Counted from the first letter of the stretch, positions 19,322-28,990 are shown. The stretch: 64,000 nt of DNA from an uncultured Paenibacillaceae bacterium (GCA_946478845.1 CAMLDI010000009.1:1-64000); one strand, 5' to 3'. The notes: generated from the letters alone by a model not told the origin. Made by a program: numbers and translations.

Positions 19322-20458
19322 TTACCCAAGTTTTCTATATTTTTTAGCAGATAATTTCTCATACTGGTTTAATAAACCAGCAAAAATGGATTCCCATGAC
19401 TGGGTTAACGCATAGTTCCGCGCTTTGGTACCCATGATGTTCCTTAAAGAGGGATTAGCAATAAATTGTTCAATGGCATTCATAAAGGAAGGAATATGGC
19501 GAGGGGGACATAAAAATCCTGTTTCCCCATGATGAATAATTTCTTTTACTCCACCCGCGTTGGCGCCTATCACAGGCAAGCCTGAAGCCAGGGCTTCTAA
19601 TGCTACATTGCCAAAGGTTTCAGTACTTGATGGAAAGATAAACAGGTCTGCTGAGGCATAGAGAATAGACAATTGCTCCTGTGGAAGAAACCCGGTAAAG
19701 GTTACATTTTTAGCAGCTTTTTTTTTCATTTCTTCTAAGTAAGGCCCCTGGCCACAGATAATCCAGTGAAGTTTTTCCGATAAATGAGGTGGCATGGCAT
19801 CCATTATTTCTATTAAAATATCTAAATCCTTTTCTGGGGCGATTCTTCCGGCATATAGAATAACAAATCGATCCCCTATGCCGTATTGGGTGTGTATCGT
19901 GTAAGTTGCTTTTTCCGGGGTGAATTGGTGGCAATCAATACCTCTTTTCCACAGTTCTATATGAGTAATTCCTTGTTGATGTAAATGATTTTGGGTTTCT
20001 AGAGAGGGGACGAGAGTCATTTGGCAGGATTTATGAAACCATTGAATATAGCGCCAGAAAAAAGGAATGGCAAAGGCAGCACCATAATACTGCAGATAAC
20101 GGTCAAAGTGGGTATGGTAAGAGGCAACAAGGGGGATGCTATATTTTTTTCCGTAATAGTGGCCGCACAATCCAAGATTAAAAGGTGTTGCTATATGGAT
20201 TAAATCGGGTTGGAAGCGGTGGAGTTGGCCGCGAATAAAGAAATAACGGGGAAGAGCCATCCGGCATTCAGGATAAAAGACCAGAGGCATACTGGGAACA
20301 TAGTGAATATGTTCGTGAATACTGTCCTCCCCAGGACCAGGGACGAATACTTCTAGAGAAACCCCATGCCTATGCAAATAATCAACCAGCCGTTTTAATG
20401 TTAATGCCACCCCATTAACCTGTGGGAAAAAGGTGTCTGAAAACAGGGCAATTCGCAT
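19322..20458 (-). CDS. GT4 family glycosyltransferase
   Basis: A GT-B fold retaining transferase. The N-terminal acceptor domain begins RIALFSDTFFPQVNGV, the usual start in diacylglycerol/phosphatidylinositol glycosyltransferases. The C-terminal donor domain has YAGRIAPEKDL, and the E-x7-E donor motif appears as SSTETFGNVALEA. Length 378 is normal. It starts the ugd-galU-CBS run, 18 bp ahead of ugd. A role in transferring glucuronate or glucose to a membrane lipid is plausible but not shown. Confidence 0.85.
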   Translation of the reverse strand: MRIALFSDTFFPQVNGVALTLKRLVDYLHRHGVSLEVFVPGPGEDSIHEHIHYVPSMPLVFYPECRMALPRYFFIRGQLHRFQPDLIHIATPFNLGLCGHYYGKKYSIPLVASYHTHFDRYLQYYGAAFAIPFFWRYIQWFHKSCQMTLVPSLETQNHLHQQGITHIELWKRGIDCHQFTPEKATYTIHTQYGIGDRFVILYAGRIAPEKDLDILIEIMDAMPPHLSEKLHWIICGQGPYLEEMKKKAAKNVTFTGFLPQEQLSILYASADLFIFPSSTETFGNVALEALASGLPVIGANAGGVKEIIHHGETGFLCPPRHIPSFMNAIEQFIANPSLRNIMGTKARNYALTQSWESIFAGLLNQYEKLSAKKYRKLG

Positions 20459-20657
20459 CCCATGTCCCCCTTTGGGTATTTGTTATTAAAATATAAGCAA
20501 GGACAGGAAAATAAATGAGGATGTACATAAGAATTAAAGAATTTTTTATAATTTCTTAAAGAAGAAATGAGGGATATGACAAATCTATGACGGATATAGA
20601 CGGTTAAAGAAGGGCCAGTATAATGAGGGTATATTGCATTGGTTGGAGGCCCTAGAA

Positions 20658-22535
20658 ATGACACCTGAAAAATTTAAAGCATTGGTCAATCATTTATCCC
20701 AAAGAGCAGAAAAAAACCCTTCATCCTATAAAAACAAGGTCATGATGATTGTGGCCATGGGGTACAGCTATATTTTCACTCTTCTTCTTATTTCATTACT
20801 AATTACCTGTTCTGTGAGTGCCTACTTTATTATGGAGCAAACCATAAATGGAGCTACAGCAAAACTTGCCTTTGTATTTCTCATCTTTGCAGTTTACATC
20901 CTTCGTTCTTTATGGGTGCGGATTCCGGCCCCACCCTATCCTGTTTTACAAAAACAAGATGCACCAAAACTATATGAAGAAGTGGATGAGCTTACACGAA
21001 AATTAAAAGGCCCGAAAATTCACCGGATCCTTTTTTATGAAGAAAGCAATGCTTTTATTACCCAAATTCCTTTATTAGGCCCATTCGGTTACTATCGAAA
21101 TTACCTGGTCATTGGCATTCCTCTCATGATGGGGCATACCTCTGAAGAATTTTGCGCCATCATCGCCCATGAAATTGGCCATTTAAGCAAGTCCCATGGA
21201 AGATTTGGTTCCTGGATTTATCGCATCCAGAAAACCTGGGATATCCTCATGGATACCATGAATAAAAATTCCCATTGGGGCACCTGGTTGCTCAAAGGAT
21301 TTTTTAATCGGTTTGTCCCTTATTTAAATGCCCATACTTTTGTGTTGCGAAGAATGAATGAATATGAAGCAGACTATTGTTCCGGGGTGGTTTCAAGTTC
21401 AGAAACCACCGGGGAAACCCTCATTCGCCTCAATTTAAATACCATTCATTTAGACGTTAATTTTTGGCCGAAGATTTATAAACTTGCAGATGAACAGTCC
21501 TTTCCCCCTCATACTATTTATCAACAAATGGAGCAAGCTCTTTTAGAGCCTATTCCTGCTGAACAAGGGGATCAATGGTTGGAACATGTGCTGGCAGAGA
21601 AAACTGAAATAGGAGATACCCATCCCAGCCTTGCTGATCGGATAAAATCCCTTGGGGTTGAACCGAAGATTCCAAATGGGGTAGAAAAAAGTGCATTTCG
21701 GGAATATATCATTCATCCGGAAGACATTTTATCCCTATTAAATGAATTATGGCGAAACGTAGCAGGTGAGGAATGGTCAAATAGATACCACTACGTGCAG
21801 GATCAACGGGGAAAAGTAGCAGAATTAAACGAAAAAGAAGAAAAGGGACAGCTTACTTTTGATGATGGCCTCAACAGAGCTTTTATTGTAGAAGAAATCG
21901 ACGGTTTGGAGAAGGCCTTCCCTCTGTATGAAAACCTGGCTGTCCAATACCTGGACCGTCCTGAAGCTCAATACTATTATGGAAGAATACTGCTAAAACG
22001 GGGAAAGGATGAAGGGGTTCCACGAATTCTCAAAGCCATTGAAATGGATGATGAAGCCGCGTTGAATGGCTATCCCCTTATTTACCATTACTACATGGAC
22101 CATGGCAAAAAAGAGGAAGCAGAGAAATATGAAGAACAAACGAAACAATCCTATGAAATTTTTGCGCGATATGAAGCTGAAAAAACAACAGTATTTGACG
22201 GAGATGTTTTTTTGTCTCACCAGTTGCCTGAAGACTTTACAAAGGAATTAAAAGACCTGTTGAAAAACTATGCAAACATTGTACATGCCTATATTGTGCA
22301 AAAACAGCTCCCATTTCCGTCTAATGATCTAGTGTTTGTGTTGGGGCTCCATGTAACTCGTCCCTTATTTTTGCTGACCCAATCTGCTAAAGAAAAATTT
22401 GATCAAGAATTAGCAGAACAGGTAAGAAGGGAAATCGGCCATGCTTTTCCCTGGTTAATTATTGAGGTGTTTACTCGCCCTCGCAAAGAAATCAGAAAAA
22501 ACATTGAAACGATCCCAGATTCTCGAATTCGTTAA
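20658..22535 (+). CDS. M48 family membrane metallopeptidase with C-terminal repeats
   Basis: Zinc protease of the HtpX/Ste24 group. Two transmembrane helices (about 35-60 and 68-85) precede the catalytic HEIGH motif at residues 171-175. The third ligand is probably the Glu in NEYEADY near 238. The second half (about 350-600) is soluble, helical and TPR-like, an extension beyond plain HtpX. ATG 20658 has GGAGG eight bases ahead; the TTG at 20634 has none. The gene is divergent from the GT4 gene with a 200-bp spacer. Confidence 0.85.
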   Translation: MTPEKFKALVNHLSQRAEKNPSSYKNKVMMIVAMGYSYIFTLLLISLLITCSVSAYFIMEQTINGATAKLAFVFLIFAVYILRSLWVRIPAPPYPVLQKQDAPKLYEEVDELTRKLKGPKIHRILFYEESNAFITQIPLLGPFGYYRNYLVIGIPLMMGHTSEEFCAIIAHEIGHLSKSHGRFGSWIYRIQKTWDILMDTMNKNSHWGTWLLKGFFNRFVPYLNAHTFVLRRMNEYEADYCSGVVSSSETTGETLIRLNLNTIHLDVNFWPKIYKLADEQSFPPHTIYQQMEQALLEPIPAEQGDQWLEHVLAEKTEIGDTHPSLADRIKSLGVEPKIPNGVEKSAFREYIIHPEDILSLLNELWRNVAGEEWSNRYHYVQDQRGKVAELNEKEEKGQLTFDDGLNRAFIVEEIDGLEKAFPLYENLAVQYLDRPEAQYYYGRILLKRGKDEGVPRILKAIEMDDEAALNGYPLIYHYYMDHGKKEEAEKYEEQTKQSYEIFARYEAEKTTVFDGDVFLSHQLPEDFTKELKDLLKNYANIVHAYIVQKQLPFPSNDLVFVLGLHVTRPLFLLTQSAKEKFDQELAEQVRREIGHAFPWLIIEVFTRPRKEIRKNIETIPDSRIR

Positions 22536-22560
22536 GGGTGCCATAAGGCTCCCTTTTTTT
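22536..22560 (+). terminator. Rho-independent terminator
   Basis: A 7-bp stem with one mismatch (22536-22542 with 22547-22553), then a T run, directly after the M48 stop codon. Confidence 0.65.
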
Positions 22561-22627
22561 AATCATATCCTTTCCCCATAGCAACTAAAATGATAAAAGG
22601 GATGGCTTCAGTAAAGGGGGCGACTAC

Positions 22628-23314
22628 TTGTACGGAAACGGGGTAGACCTTCTGTTAATTGCCCTTACAGGACTTTTAAGTGCACCCCATTGTATCGGCA
22701 TGTGTGGGGGAATTATTTCAACATGGACACTTACGTCAAAAGAATCTTTATTTAAAACCTTATTCGCTTATAACGCAGGGCGAATAATCACCTATACAGC
22801 AATTGGCGGGTTTATGGGTTTTGTTGGTTCCTTTGTGGAAGCCGCAGGCAAACTAGTGGGGTTTCAGGGCATTGCTAATATATTGGGAGGAATCCTCATC
22901 ATTTTATGGATTCTAAAAAAATATACATTGCCACTGGAAAAATTGAATCCCATGGGTTTCTCCTGGGCAAGAAAATGGTTAGGGGAAAATCGGAAAAAGA
23001 ATGATTTTTTTTCCGTATTAAGCAGCGGGCTTCTCCTTGGTTTTATTCCCTGTGGATTGACCTATACCATGCACATGAAAGCTGCTGCTACCGGCAGTAT
23101 TATAGATGGAATGTTGACCCTTTTCTTTTTTGGTTTAGGAACTCTTCCTGCGTTAATTTTCGTGGGTTTATTTTCTTCACTGTTAAAAAGGGCCTTTCGT
23201 GCCCGGATTTTATTTCTTGCGAATTGTTTAGCTTTTTTTATTGGATTTGTTTCCATTATGAGGGGGTTAGTCATTAGCGGTTGGATTCCCAGCATCAATC
23301 CCTGGCTCTGGTAA
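22628..23314 (+). CDS. SafE/UreH-like membrane protein next to CopA
   Basis: This 228-residue protein has about six transmembrane helices. It carries GLLSAPHCIGMCGG near residue 20 and GFIPCGLTY near 138, the Cys-bearing motifs of the DsbD_2/'sulfite exporter TauE/SafE' subgroup found beside copper ATPases. TTG 22628 is used with AAGGGGG upstream. It lies 73 bp before copA on the same strand. A part in copper or thiol handling at the membrane is inferred from this pairing. Confidence 0.8.
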   Translation: MYGNGVDLLLIALTGLLSAPHCIGMCGGIISTWTLTSKESLFKTLFAYNAGRIITYTAIGGFMGFVGSFVEAAGKLVGFQGIANILGGILIILWILKKYTLPLEKLNPMGFSWARKWLGENRKKNDFFSVLSSGLLLGFIPCGLTYTMHMKAAATGSIIDGMLTLFFFGLGTLPALIFVGLFSSLLKRAFRARILFLANCLAFFIGFVSIMRGLVISGWIPSINPWLW

Positions 23315-23387
23315 GAGGATGGAATGAATGGAAGATCCCTGAATATATTTCTTTTATAGAAACTTGTCTAAAAAGGGGAGCCGAACC

Positions 23388-25589
23388 ATGAGTCGAACAA
23401 AACGATCAGAATTGCAAATAACGGGAATGACCTGTGCTGCTTGTGCCGCGCGCATTGAGCGTACCCTGAAAAAAATGGACGGTATTGTAGATATTCATGT
23501 CAATTTCACCATGGAAAATGCCACGATTACCTTTGACCAAAAAGAAATTGGCTTACAAAATATTGAACAGAAAATCAATAATTTGGGGTTTGGCATTTAT
23601 AAAGAATCAAAAGGTCCTGATCCCCATAAAAAAGAACAGCGCACCCTTTTATGGAAGTTTATTTTTTCTGCTCTCCTTTCTATTCCTCTTTTATGGGGGA
23701 TGTTTGCCCATTTTTCCTTTACCTCTTTCATTCCTGTTCCTGACTTATTTCTTAATCCATGGTTTCAATTAGGGATTACCACTCCTATTCAATTTCTTGT
23801 TGGCCTGCAATTTTATCAAGGGGCATGGAATGCTATTAAAGGAGGCAGTGCCAATATGGACGTGCTTGTGGTTTTAAGCACATCCACTGCCTATTTTTAC
23901 AGCCATTACTTAACCTTTCAGAGCCTTGGACAATCTCTGGCTCAACATGTTGATTTATATTTTGAATCCAGTGCCCTTATAATTACGTTTATTTTATTGG
24001 GGAAATTGTTAGAAAGCCGTACGAAAAGCCGTACAACAGAAGCCATAAAAAAATTAGCCAGATCACAGGCGAAAGAAGCAGTAGTCATTCGGGAAGGAAA
24101 AGAATATAAAATTCCTGTAGAACAGGTGATTCCAGGGGATGTAGTGGTTGTGAAACCTGGTGAAAAAGTACCTGTGGATGGACAAGTGTTAACAGGAATT
24201 TCATCCATTAACGAATCCATGCTAACAGGGGAGAGCATTCCCATTGATAAAGGACCCGGGGACCATGTTTACGGAGGAACAATCAATTTCAATGGGTTAT
24301 TAAAGGTGAAAGCCATTAAAGTAGGAAGGGAAACAGCCATCGCCCAGGTGATTCGCATTGTGCAAGAAGCACAGGGGTCAAAAGCGCCTATCCAACGGTT
24401 AACCGATGAATTATCGGAAATCTTCGTACCCATTGTGGTTACCATTGCTTTTATTACCTTTTGTGCCTGGTATTTTGTTTTTACCCAGGGGGATCTTTCT
24501 AATGCCATTAATAAGGCCATTGCTGTATTGATTATCGCCTGTCCCTGCTCTCTGGGTCTGGCTATTCCTACATCTGTAATGGTGGGTTCAGGCAGGTCTG
24601 CTGAATTTGGCATTTTATTTAAGGAAGGGAAGCATTTAGAGACCCTGGAAAAGGCGGATATTGTGATATTGGATAAAACAGGGACCATAACAGAGGGTAA
24701 ACCTAAATTAGTGGATTATCATGTGCAATTCCCAGGTGAGGATCTATTCTTCAAATATGTAGCGGCAGCGGAAAAAGGATCAGAACATCCTCTAGCGACT
24801 GCTATTGTAGAAGGAATTATACAAAAAGGATTGGAAATTCCTGAAGCCACTTCTTTTCGTGCCATTGCCGGCCATGGTGTAGAAGCCGTTGTGGAAGGGA
24901 AAAAAGTTATCATTGGCACTCGCAAGTTTTTATCTGATGAAGGAATCACCTTATCAGATAAAACTTTGGAGAAAGCCATTGGCTGGGAAACAGAAGGGAA
25001 AACAGTGATGATGGTAGGGTTTGACCGTCGATTTGTAGGGATGCTGGCTGTTTCTGATACATTGAAAAAGACCTCCACAAAAGCGATCCACCGCTTGCAC
25101 CACATGGGTCTGGATGTCCTTATGTTAACGGGGGACAATGAACGGACAGCCCATGCCATCGGAAAAGAAGCGGGAATAAAACGGATTATTGCAGAAGTTC
25201 TTCCCCATGAAAAAGTGGAGGTTATTAGAATGCTCCAATCCAGAGGAAAAAAAGTGGCAATGGTTGGGGATGGCATAAATGATGCCCCGGCACTGGCTGT
25301 AGCAGATATTGGAATTGCCATTGGTACCGGGGCAGATGTAGCCATAGAAGCTGGCGATGTCAATTTAATTCGAGGAGACCTCCATGGAATTGCTAATGCC
25401 ATTCAAATGAGCCGCAAAACAATGGCTAATATTAAACAAAACTTGTTCTGGGCTTTGGCCTATAACTCCATTAGCATCCCTATTGCCATGATTGGGTTTC
25501 TTGCACCCTGGCTGGCAGGTGCAGCCATGTCTTTTAGCTCAATTTCTGTGGTACTTAATGCTTTACGGTTACAAAAAATAAAAATTTAA
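23388..25589 (+). CDS. copA: Copper-translocating P1B-type ATPase
   Basis: Exports Cu(I) with ATP. One N-terminal heavy-metal domain has GMTCAAC near residue 13. The transmembrane CPC motif is in IIACPCSLG, the phosphorylation site is DKTGT, actuator motif is TGES, and the hinge is GDGINDAP. Length about 733 is normal. ATG 23388 with AAGGGGAG ahead is chosen over TTG 23364. No CopZ or CsoR gene is beside it. Its stop codon overlaps the stop of the convergent CAP-domain gene by 4 bp. Confidence 0.95.
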   Translation: MSRTKRSELQITGMTCAACAARIERTLKKMDGIVDIHVNFTMENATITFDQKEIGLQNIEQKINNLGFGIYKESKGPDPHKKEQRTLLWKFIFSALLSIPLLWGMFAHFSFTSFIPVPDLFLNPWFQLGITTPIQFLVGLQFYQGAWNAIKGGSANMDVLVVLSTSTAYFYSHYLTFQSLGQSLAQHVDLYFESSALIITFILLGKLLESRTKSRTTEAIKKLARSQAKEAVVIREGKEYKIPVEQVIPGDVVVVKPGEKVPVDGQVLTGISSINESMLTGESIPIDKGPGDHVYGGTINFNGLLKVKAIKVGRETAIAQVIRIVQEAQGSKAPIQRLTDELSEIFVPIVVTIAFITFCAWYFVFTQGDLSNAINKAIAVLIIACPCSLGLAIPTSVMVGSGRSAEFGILFKEGKHLETLEKADIVILDKTGTITEGKPKLVDYHVQFPGEDLFFKYVAAAEKGSEHPLATAIVEGIIQKGLEIPEATSFRAIAGHGVEAVVEGKKVIIGTRKFLSDEGITLSDKTLEKAIGWETEGKTVMMVGFDRRFVGMLAVSDTLKKTSTKAIHRLHHMGLDVLMLTGDNERTAHAIGKEAGIKRIIAEVLPHEKVEVIRMLQSRGKKVAMVGDGINDAPALAVADIGIAIGTGADVAIEAGDVNLIRGDLHGIANAIQMSRKTMANIKQNLFWALAYNSISIPIAMIGFLAPWLAGAAMSFSSISVVLNALRLQKIKI

Positions 25590-26209
25590 GGGCGAATAAA
25601 CATCTGAGTCCAGTAATAACGGTAAGAACCGCCAGCGGCATACCCAACCCCGATTTGGGTAAAGTTAGGATTTAAAATATTAGCTCGATGGCCGGAGCTA
25701 TTCATCCACATATTCATTACCTGTTGAGGAGTGGGTTGTCCTCCAGCAATATTTTCCCCTGCTGTAGAATAAAAAATGTTAAAGGCTTTAATCATTGTAA
25801 AAGGGCTGCCGTAGGTAGGTGAAGTGTGAGAAAAATAATTTTTATTTCTCATATCTTCACTTTTTACCCGGGCACAGCGTGAAAGCTGCCAGTTATTTGT
25901 GAGAGGTTTTAATCCCCGTTTACTCCGCTCAACATTTACCAGGCGAATAACCTCCCCTTCCACGGATTTTACCGCGGTTAAAAGTGGTACATTTACTTTT
26001 TGCCCGGGATAAATTAATGCCGGGTTTTTAAATTGTCTGTTGGCATTGATGATTTCTGAAAGGCCAACCTGGTATTTTTGGGCAATAATCCAAAGGGTGT
26101 CCCCTGGTTTTACTGTGTATACATCCATGCCTTGGGCATGGCTTTTTTCCATGACAGTAAAAGGGGCGAAAAAAAGAACAAGGCCTAAAATAAGCCGTAT
26201 AAACTTCAT
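25586..26209 (-). CDS. Secreted LysM and CAP-domain protein
   Basis: A signal peptide (1-26, ending near SHAQG) leads to a LysM domain (about 28-72, DVYTVKPGDTLWIIAQKY) and a C-terminal CAP/SCP domain (about 85-208) with the SRCARVKSEDM, GENIAGG and SGHRANIL landmarks. This is the YkwD/SafA-like layout common in spore formers. LysM binds peptidoglycan. GGAAGGAGG stands before ATG 26209; the ATG at 26245 has no site. Exact function of bacterial CAP domains is unknown. Confidence 0.9.
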   Translation of the reverse strand: MKFIRLILGLVLFFAPFTVMEKSHAQGMDVYTVKPGDTLWIIAQKYQVGLSEIINANRQFKNPALIYPGQKVNVPLLTAVKSVEGEVIRLVNVERSKRGLKPLTNNWQLSRCARVKSEDMRNKNYFSHTSPTYGSPFTMIKAFNIFYSTAGENIAGGQPTPQQVMNMWMNSSGHRANILNPNFTQIGVGYAAGGSYRYYWTQMFIRP

Positions 26210-26343
26210 GATAATCCTCCTTCCTTTGGGGTTATTATTCAGCAAGAATGTAACCCCTATGAATGGGAATTGGAGGTTTTTTGCTTGTTATTGGAGAATA
26301 AAGGAAGTTAATTACAATCTATTTTTATTTAGGGGTTTTTAGC

Positions 26344-27177
26344 ATGTATAAAACAGGACTGGCTATCGCACTTTCTATTCTTTTTCCTGGAGCAGGCCAT
26401 ATTTACGCAAAAAAAGGGAAGTTGGGTTTGGGCTTATTATTTGCCTATCTTGCTGGCATTTCTGCACTTATTTTTTTCCCTTTATTAGATTTAGAAATCA
26501 AGTTTGAAATAGCTTTTGGATTAGTGATGCTGCTTTTGTTTTCAATTTATGATTCCAGGAATTTGGTTCGTAGATTAAATATGGAAGAGGAACGGGCACG
26601 GGAAGAAAGTCCTGTACCGATTGAAGAGGGGGAGTATTATTTTAGGCGGAACCTATACCTACCTTCTACCCAACCTGTCCCAATTTATGATTTCCATGGG
26701 AATTCAGCAGGTACCATACAGCGGTATTATAAAAACTGGTGGATATGGCTTATTTATATGGTGACGAATATTCGATTTATTTATTTAAGAGGGATTAATC
26801 AAAGGGGCGAGCAAGTTATTGAAATTGAAGAACTTAGTTTCTGGAAGTCCCTTTTCAGTAAGTTTTATACCTTACAGGTGACTGTGGGACATGGACCTGA
26901 ACAGGAGCGATTTTTATTAAAGAACACCACCTATCAAAGGGAAGGGATTTCCGTTAACCATATTTATGAATTTGTATACAAGGGGGAAAATTACACCCTT
27001 AAAAAAGAATACATGATTAAAACAAGCACCATAAAAAAGGCTAACGGCAAAACCATCGCAGAATTTATTCAGGAAGACCCAGTTTCAGCAATGGACCATA
27101 GCATTCGGATACTGGACCCATCAGTTGACCTCCTTTTAGTAACAACGGTTTATTATGTATTTTTGCTTCAGAAGTAA
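26344..27177 (+). CDS. Unknown membrane protein with possible tubby/LURP-like C-terminus
   Basis: I do not recognise a named family. Residues 1-80 hold two or three hydrophobic helices starting with a TM2-like segment (SILFPGAGHIYAKKGKLG). Residues 100-277 are soluble, rich in alternating strands, with YDFHGNSAGTIQRY and VYKGENYTLKKEY segments. These recall the LURP-one/tubby-like lipid-binding fold, but this is a weak visual guess. No partner genes are obvious. It is divergent from the CAP gene. Confidence 0.6.
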   Translation: MYKTGLAIALSILFPGAGHIYAKKGKLGLGLLFAYLAGISALIFFPLLDLEIKFEIAFGLVMLLLFSIYDSRNLVRRLNMEEERAREESPVPIEEGEYYFRRNLYLPSTQPVPIYDFHGNSAGTIQRYYKNWWIWLIYMVTNIRFIYLRGINQRGEQVIEIEELSFWKSLFSKFYTLQVTVGHGPEQERFLLKNTTYQREGISVNHIYEFVYKGENYTLKKEYMIKTSTIKKANGKTIAEFIQEDPVSAMDHSIRILDPSVDLLLVTTVYYVFLLQK

Positions 27178-27226
27178 ATTCATTTACATAATTTTTCCTT
27201 ATATTGTCCAATATATAGAAATAATC

Positions 27227-27248
27227 AACTTAAGAATAACTTAAGAAT
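27227..27248 (+). promoter_or_regulatory. 11-bp tandem repeat, candidate response-regulator site
   Basis: AACTTAAGAAT occurs twice head-to-tail with no spacer, 68 bp ahead of the methyltransferase start. Direct repeats at 11-bp spacing are typical of OmpR/PhoP-family regulators; TTAAGA resembles the PhoP half-site TTAACA with one change. Confidence 0.4.
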
Positions 27249-27316
27249 TTCCCTACCTTTTTCTTAAAGTATGGGAGTTAAGATTGTTGTAAGGACATTT
27301 AAGGAGGGGTATTGAT

Positions 27317-27871
27317 ATGGTTCCAGATAAAGTGATGTTCTTGTATAAGTTTTTAAATAACCCCAAAAAAATAGGGAGTGTAACTCCCAGTTCTTCATAT
27401 CTTTCGAAGGCAATGTTAAAAACCGTGAATTGGGATGAAGTTGAATCCTTTGTGGAATTAGGTGCGGGGACAGGGGCAATTACTGCTCCTATATATGAAA
27501 GGATGAAGCCAGGCACCAGGGGATTGATTATAGAACAGGATCGCATCATGCGGAGACAATTAAATGATCGTTTTCACCAACTTTATTTTCGTCCCTTAGC
27601 CGAAGAATTGTCTTTTTACCTGGAGGAATTAGGCATGAACCAGGTAGATTGCATTTTTTCTGGATTGCCTTTTGCCAATTTTTCCTCAGTCCAACGGAAT
27701 CGTATTTTGGATGAGGTTATCAAATGTTTGAAACCAGGTGGACAATTTATTGCTTTCCAATATAGTTTGCAAATGAGAATGGAGTTATTACAACACTTCG
27801 ATTCTGTACGACTTTGTTTTATTCCCTTGAATTTCCCCCCTGCGTTCGTATATTGTTGTATTAAAAAATAG
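27317..27871 (+). CDS. Phospholipid N-methyltransferase-like SAM enzyme
   Basis: A 184-residue class I methyltransferase. Motif I is FVELGAGTGAITAPI near residue 45, motif II GLIIEQD. SGLPFANF near 113 replaces the NPPY motif of KsgA-like enzymes, as in PmtA/phospholipid methyltransferases. GSVTPSSSYLSKAML at the N-terminus also fits that group. RBS AAGGAGGGG precedes ATG 27317. Only 15 bp separate it from the Crp/Fnr gene, so they share a transcript. Confidence 0.8.
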   Translation: MVPDKVMFLYKFLNNPKKIGSVTPSSSYLSKAMLKTVNWDEVESFVELGAGTGAITAPIYERMKPGTRGLIIEQDRIMRRQLNDRFHQLYFRPLAEELSFYLEELGMNQVDCIFSGLPFANFSSVQRNRILDEVIKCLKPGGQFIAFQYSLQMRMELLQHFDSVRLCFIPLNFPPAFVYCCIKK

Positions 27872-27886
27872 AGGGATCTCTAACAC

Positions 27887-28546
27887 ATGAAACAAAATTT
27901 AATGCAAACCTTTCTTAAAAATGGCTTTTTCTCTTCTTTTAACGAGGAAGAAATGAAAGAGGTAATGTCTCTTTTCCGCATGAAAAAAGTGAAAAAGAAG
28001 GATATGCTCTTTCATGAAGAGGAGGATTGCCAGGCAATTTATTTCATTAGTCAGGGTCGTATCAAAACCTTTAAGACCGATGAAGAGGGCCGGGAGAAAA
28101 TTATCAATATCCTTGGGGAAGGTGAAATGTTCCCCCATATTGGACTCTTCGGTGGCGGCCTTTATCCTGCCAGTGCTATGGTTGTAGAAGATGGAATTCT
28201 TTATGTTATCGAAGTGGAGAAATTTCTTCATTTATTGGAACATAATCCATCTCTTTCAGTGAAAATGCTGAAAATTATGGAGCAAAAAATTCGCAGTTTG
28301 CAAGAACATTTATCAGGATTACTCAGCCGTGATATTGGTGAACGGGTGTGGCATATCCTTCAGGGCCTGGGAAAAGCATCGGGCACCCAAATTGAAAATG
28401 GCATTCGCATTGACATGGAATTAACCCATCAGGATTTAGCATCCATGGTGGGAACAACCCGAGAAACCATTACCAGAGTATTAGGCCAATATCGCAAAGA
28501 AAATAAGTTAGAAATACATAATGGGAAATTTATTTTGATCGAATAA
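27887..28546 (+). CDS. Crp/Fnr family regulator without Fe-S cysteines
   Basis: The N-terminal cyclic-nucleotide-binding fold (about 15-125), dimer helix and C-terminal winged helix (about 150-215) are complete. The recognition helix reads TTRETITRVLG, with Arg-Glu and Arg in the CRP positions that read TGTGA. The protein has a single cysteine (C49), so a [4Fe-4S] cluster as in FNR is unlikely. Haem- or NO-sensing of the DNR type is possible. Matching TGTGA-N6-TCACA boxes lie ahead of ywiC and hcp nearby. A terminator follows. Confidence 0.9.
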   Translation: MKQNLMQTFLKNGFFSSFNEEEMKEVMSLFRMKKVKKKDMLFHEEEDCQAIYFISQGRIKTFKTDEEGREKIINILGEGEMFPHIGLFGGGLYPASAMVVEDGILYVIEVEKFLHLLEHNPSLSVKMLKIMEQKIRSLQEHLSGLLSRDIGERVWHILQGLGKASGTQIENGIRIDMELTHQDLASMVGTTRETITRVLGQYRKENKLEIHNGKFILIE

Positions 28547-28548
28547 AC

Positions 28549-28588
28549 AAAAGGGAAGAATCTTTGACGATTCTTCCCTTTTGTTTTT
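28549..28588. terminator. Rho-independent terminator
   Basis: A 14-bp stem (28549-28562 with 28569-28582) ends in TTTTGTTTTTTT after the Crp/Fnr gene. The A-rich 5' side may let it serve the convergent cupin gene too. Confidence 0.9.
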
Positions 28589-28612
28589 TTAGAAATCTAG
28601 GATACTATATTC

Positions 28613-28939
28613 TTAGTTGTCAAGGCAATTTTTTGGGGTTTGGGATCCCATCTTAATAACGAGAAGACTGGATTGTTCTACGGCCTCCAGGGAATGTTCT
28701 TCATTTGGATCCATTAATAAAAGGGTTCCGGGAATGAGTTCCTTTGTATTTCCTTCAACTGTAAAAAGAACATGGCCCTTGCGAATTACTACCAATGTAG
28801 TATCCACTGTCCGGTGGGGGGGGATTTTTTGCCCTTTATCTAATTGTAAGTGTACTACTGCGCCCCCATTCCAATCCAATACCTTTCCTCTTTTTGATGG
28901 TTGGTTAGGGTCTTTCTCATCTATAGTTAGAAATTTCAT
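28613..28939 (-). CDS. Small cupin-fold protein
   Basis: 108 residues forming one cupin barrel: VVHLQLDKGQKIPPHRT, then VLFTVEGNTKEL and LMDPNEEHSLEA. Only some of the usual metal-binding His/Glu are present (H near 42 and 82), so metal binding is uncertain. RBS GGAGGC stands ahead of ATG 28939. It is divergent from ywiC and shares its promoter region, including the Fnr-type box. Confidence 0.8.
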   Translation of the reverse strand: MKFLTIDEKDPNQPSKRGKVLDWNGGAVVHLQLDKGQKIPPHRTVDTTLVVIRKGHVLFTVEGNTKELIPGTLLLMDPNEEHSLEAVEQSSLLVIKMGSQTPKNCLDN

Positions 28940-28990
28940 TATGATCAGCCTCCTTTTACCATAATTTTATTTTGAAATAGTTTTATAATC

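Noticed and set aside
24269..25402. Two long antisense frames opposite copA
   Set aside because: They mirror the highly conserved copA codons, lack ribosome sites and have no family features.
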